Below are positions 6,627-6,960 of a stretch of DNA of 6,960 nucleotides, piece by piece. A program made the position numbers and the translations under genes. Source of the DNA: UBA1479 sp964012715 (GTDB taxonomy: Bacteria > Pseudomonadota > Alphaproteobacteria > Rhodospirillales > Casp-alpha2); the NCBI GenBank assembly GCA_964012715.1, contig CAXGUG010000133.1:1-6960 (forward strand), read 5' to 3'. Every line of letters begins with the position of its first letter. Positions within the stretch are counted from its first letter, which is position 1. The notes under the pieces were generated by a model. The model searched no databases. It was given only the letters and a program-made list of their open reading frames with translations, and had not been told where the DNA came from.

Positions 6627-6960
6627 CGCCGCCCTCCCCGGTGGATGCGCCTGGCCGTTTCGGTAATTTCAGGGTCATGCCGCGCGCGCGGGCCCGCTCG
6701 AAGGCGTCGCCGCGCTGGGCTTCGTAGGCGGTCGGCTCCCACAGCATCATGCGTTGGCCGCGCCCGACGAACAGGACTTCGTCGGAGATATTCGCGAACT
6801 CGCGTAGATCGTCGGTCAGGACGATTCGTCCTTCCGGATCCATCGGCAGTTCGCGGGCGTTTTCAAGGATCACCGCCGCCAGGTCGTCCTGGTCGTCGGA
6901 GAACACGTCCAAATCTTCCAGCCCTTCGGCCAGCCGCGCCATGAAGGCCTCGTCGCAGGC
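6619..6960 (-). CDS. mraZ: MraZ, dcw cluster transcriptional regulator (3' part, cut by window edge)
   Basis: MraZ is a DNA-binding protein of the AbrB/SpoVT fold, usually the first gene of the dcw cluster and known in several bacteria to bind repeats in its own promoter and control the operon. Only the C-terminal 113 residues are in the window; the N-terminal AbrB-like half and the promoter lie beyond 6960. The frame is open to the edge (reading ACDEAF before the first Met at 6942), so that Met is internal and not the start. Visible features are DVFSDDQDDLA, the second AbrB-like motif DPEGRIVLTDDLREFA, FVGRGQRMMLWEP and a charged ERARARGMTLKLP tail. This is the usual layout of alphaproteobacterial MraZ, whose full length is about 150-160 residues. 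The stop overlaps the start of rsmH by 8 nt. Any MraZ-binding repeats cannot be judged from this window. Confidence 0.93.
   Translation of the reverse strand, partial: ACDEAFMARLAEGLEDLDVFSDDQDDLAAVILENARELPMDPEGRIVLTDDLREFANISDEVLFVGRGQRMMLWEPTAYEAQRGDAFERARARGMTLKLPKRPGASTGEGGDV

Noticed and set aside
6619..6942. mraZ as a complete short gene starting at 6942
   Set aside because: The frame stays open to the window edge, with family-like residues before that Met, and the product would lack the first AbrB-like half.
5898..6944. 348-residue open frame on the plus strand opposite rsmH and mraZ
   Set aside because: It spans two real minus-strand genes and their junction, with no motif of its own. 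It is a shadow frame.
1..6960. Mobile elements, CRISPR arrays, tRNA or rRNA genes, or a novel defence system
   Set aside because: Every stretch is accounted for by core dcw genes. I saw no direct repeat array, transposase, RNA gene or foreign gene insertion.

Overview
This window is one continuous stretch of a division and cell wall (dcw) cluster, read entirely from the minus strand. In transcription order (right to left) it holds mraZ (3' part), rsmH/mraW, ftsL, ftsI, murE, murF and mraY (5' part). This is the standard bacterial dcw order. Both end genes are cut by the window edges, not by mutation.

The base composition is high in G+C with strong third-position G/C bias. Several details resemble alphaproteobacteria, most likely a Rhodospirillales-like lineage: the form of MraZ, an FtsL with a long Pro/Ala/Gln-rich tail, a MurF P-loop reading TGSVGKTGTKE, and the ELPEVG segment of FtsI. 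The genus cannot be fixed from the sequence alone. MurE carries the DNPR motif of meso-diaminopimelate-adding enzymes, so a Gram-negative DAP-type peptidoglycan is expected.

Layout: mraZ 6619-6960 (partial), rsmH 5664-6626, ftsL 5168-5650, ftsI 3378-5171, murE 1928-3391 (a GTG start is proposed), murF 471-1925, mraY 1-458 (partial). Adjacent genes overlap by 4 to 14 nt or are separated by 2 to 13 nt. There is no intergenic space for a conventional internal promoter or terminator, and no stretch of 300 bases lacks a gene. The seven genes are therefore probably co-transcribed and at least partly translationally coupled.

Together the genes link division to wall synthesis. MraZ is the family's regulator of the cluster and RsmH methylates 16S rRNA. 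FtsL and FtsI are parts of the septal machinery. MurE and MurF add DAP and D-Ala-D-Ala to the UDP-MurNAc peptide, and MraY transfers the finished precursor to the lipid carrier to make lipid I.

I found no new system here. The points worth checking are modest: a GTG start for murE inside the end of ftsI, a perfect 9-bp inverted repeat early in murE, a 69-nt patch of atypical codon use in ftsI, and the FtsL tail. The long plus-strand open frames are mirror images of the real genes.
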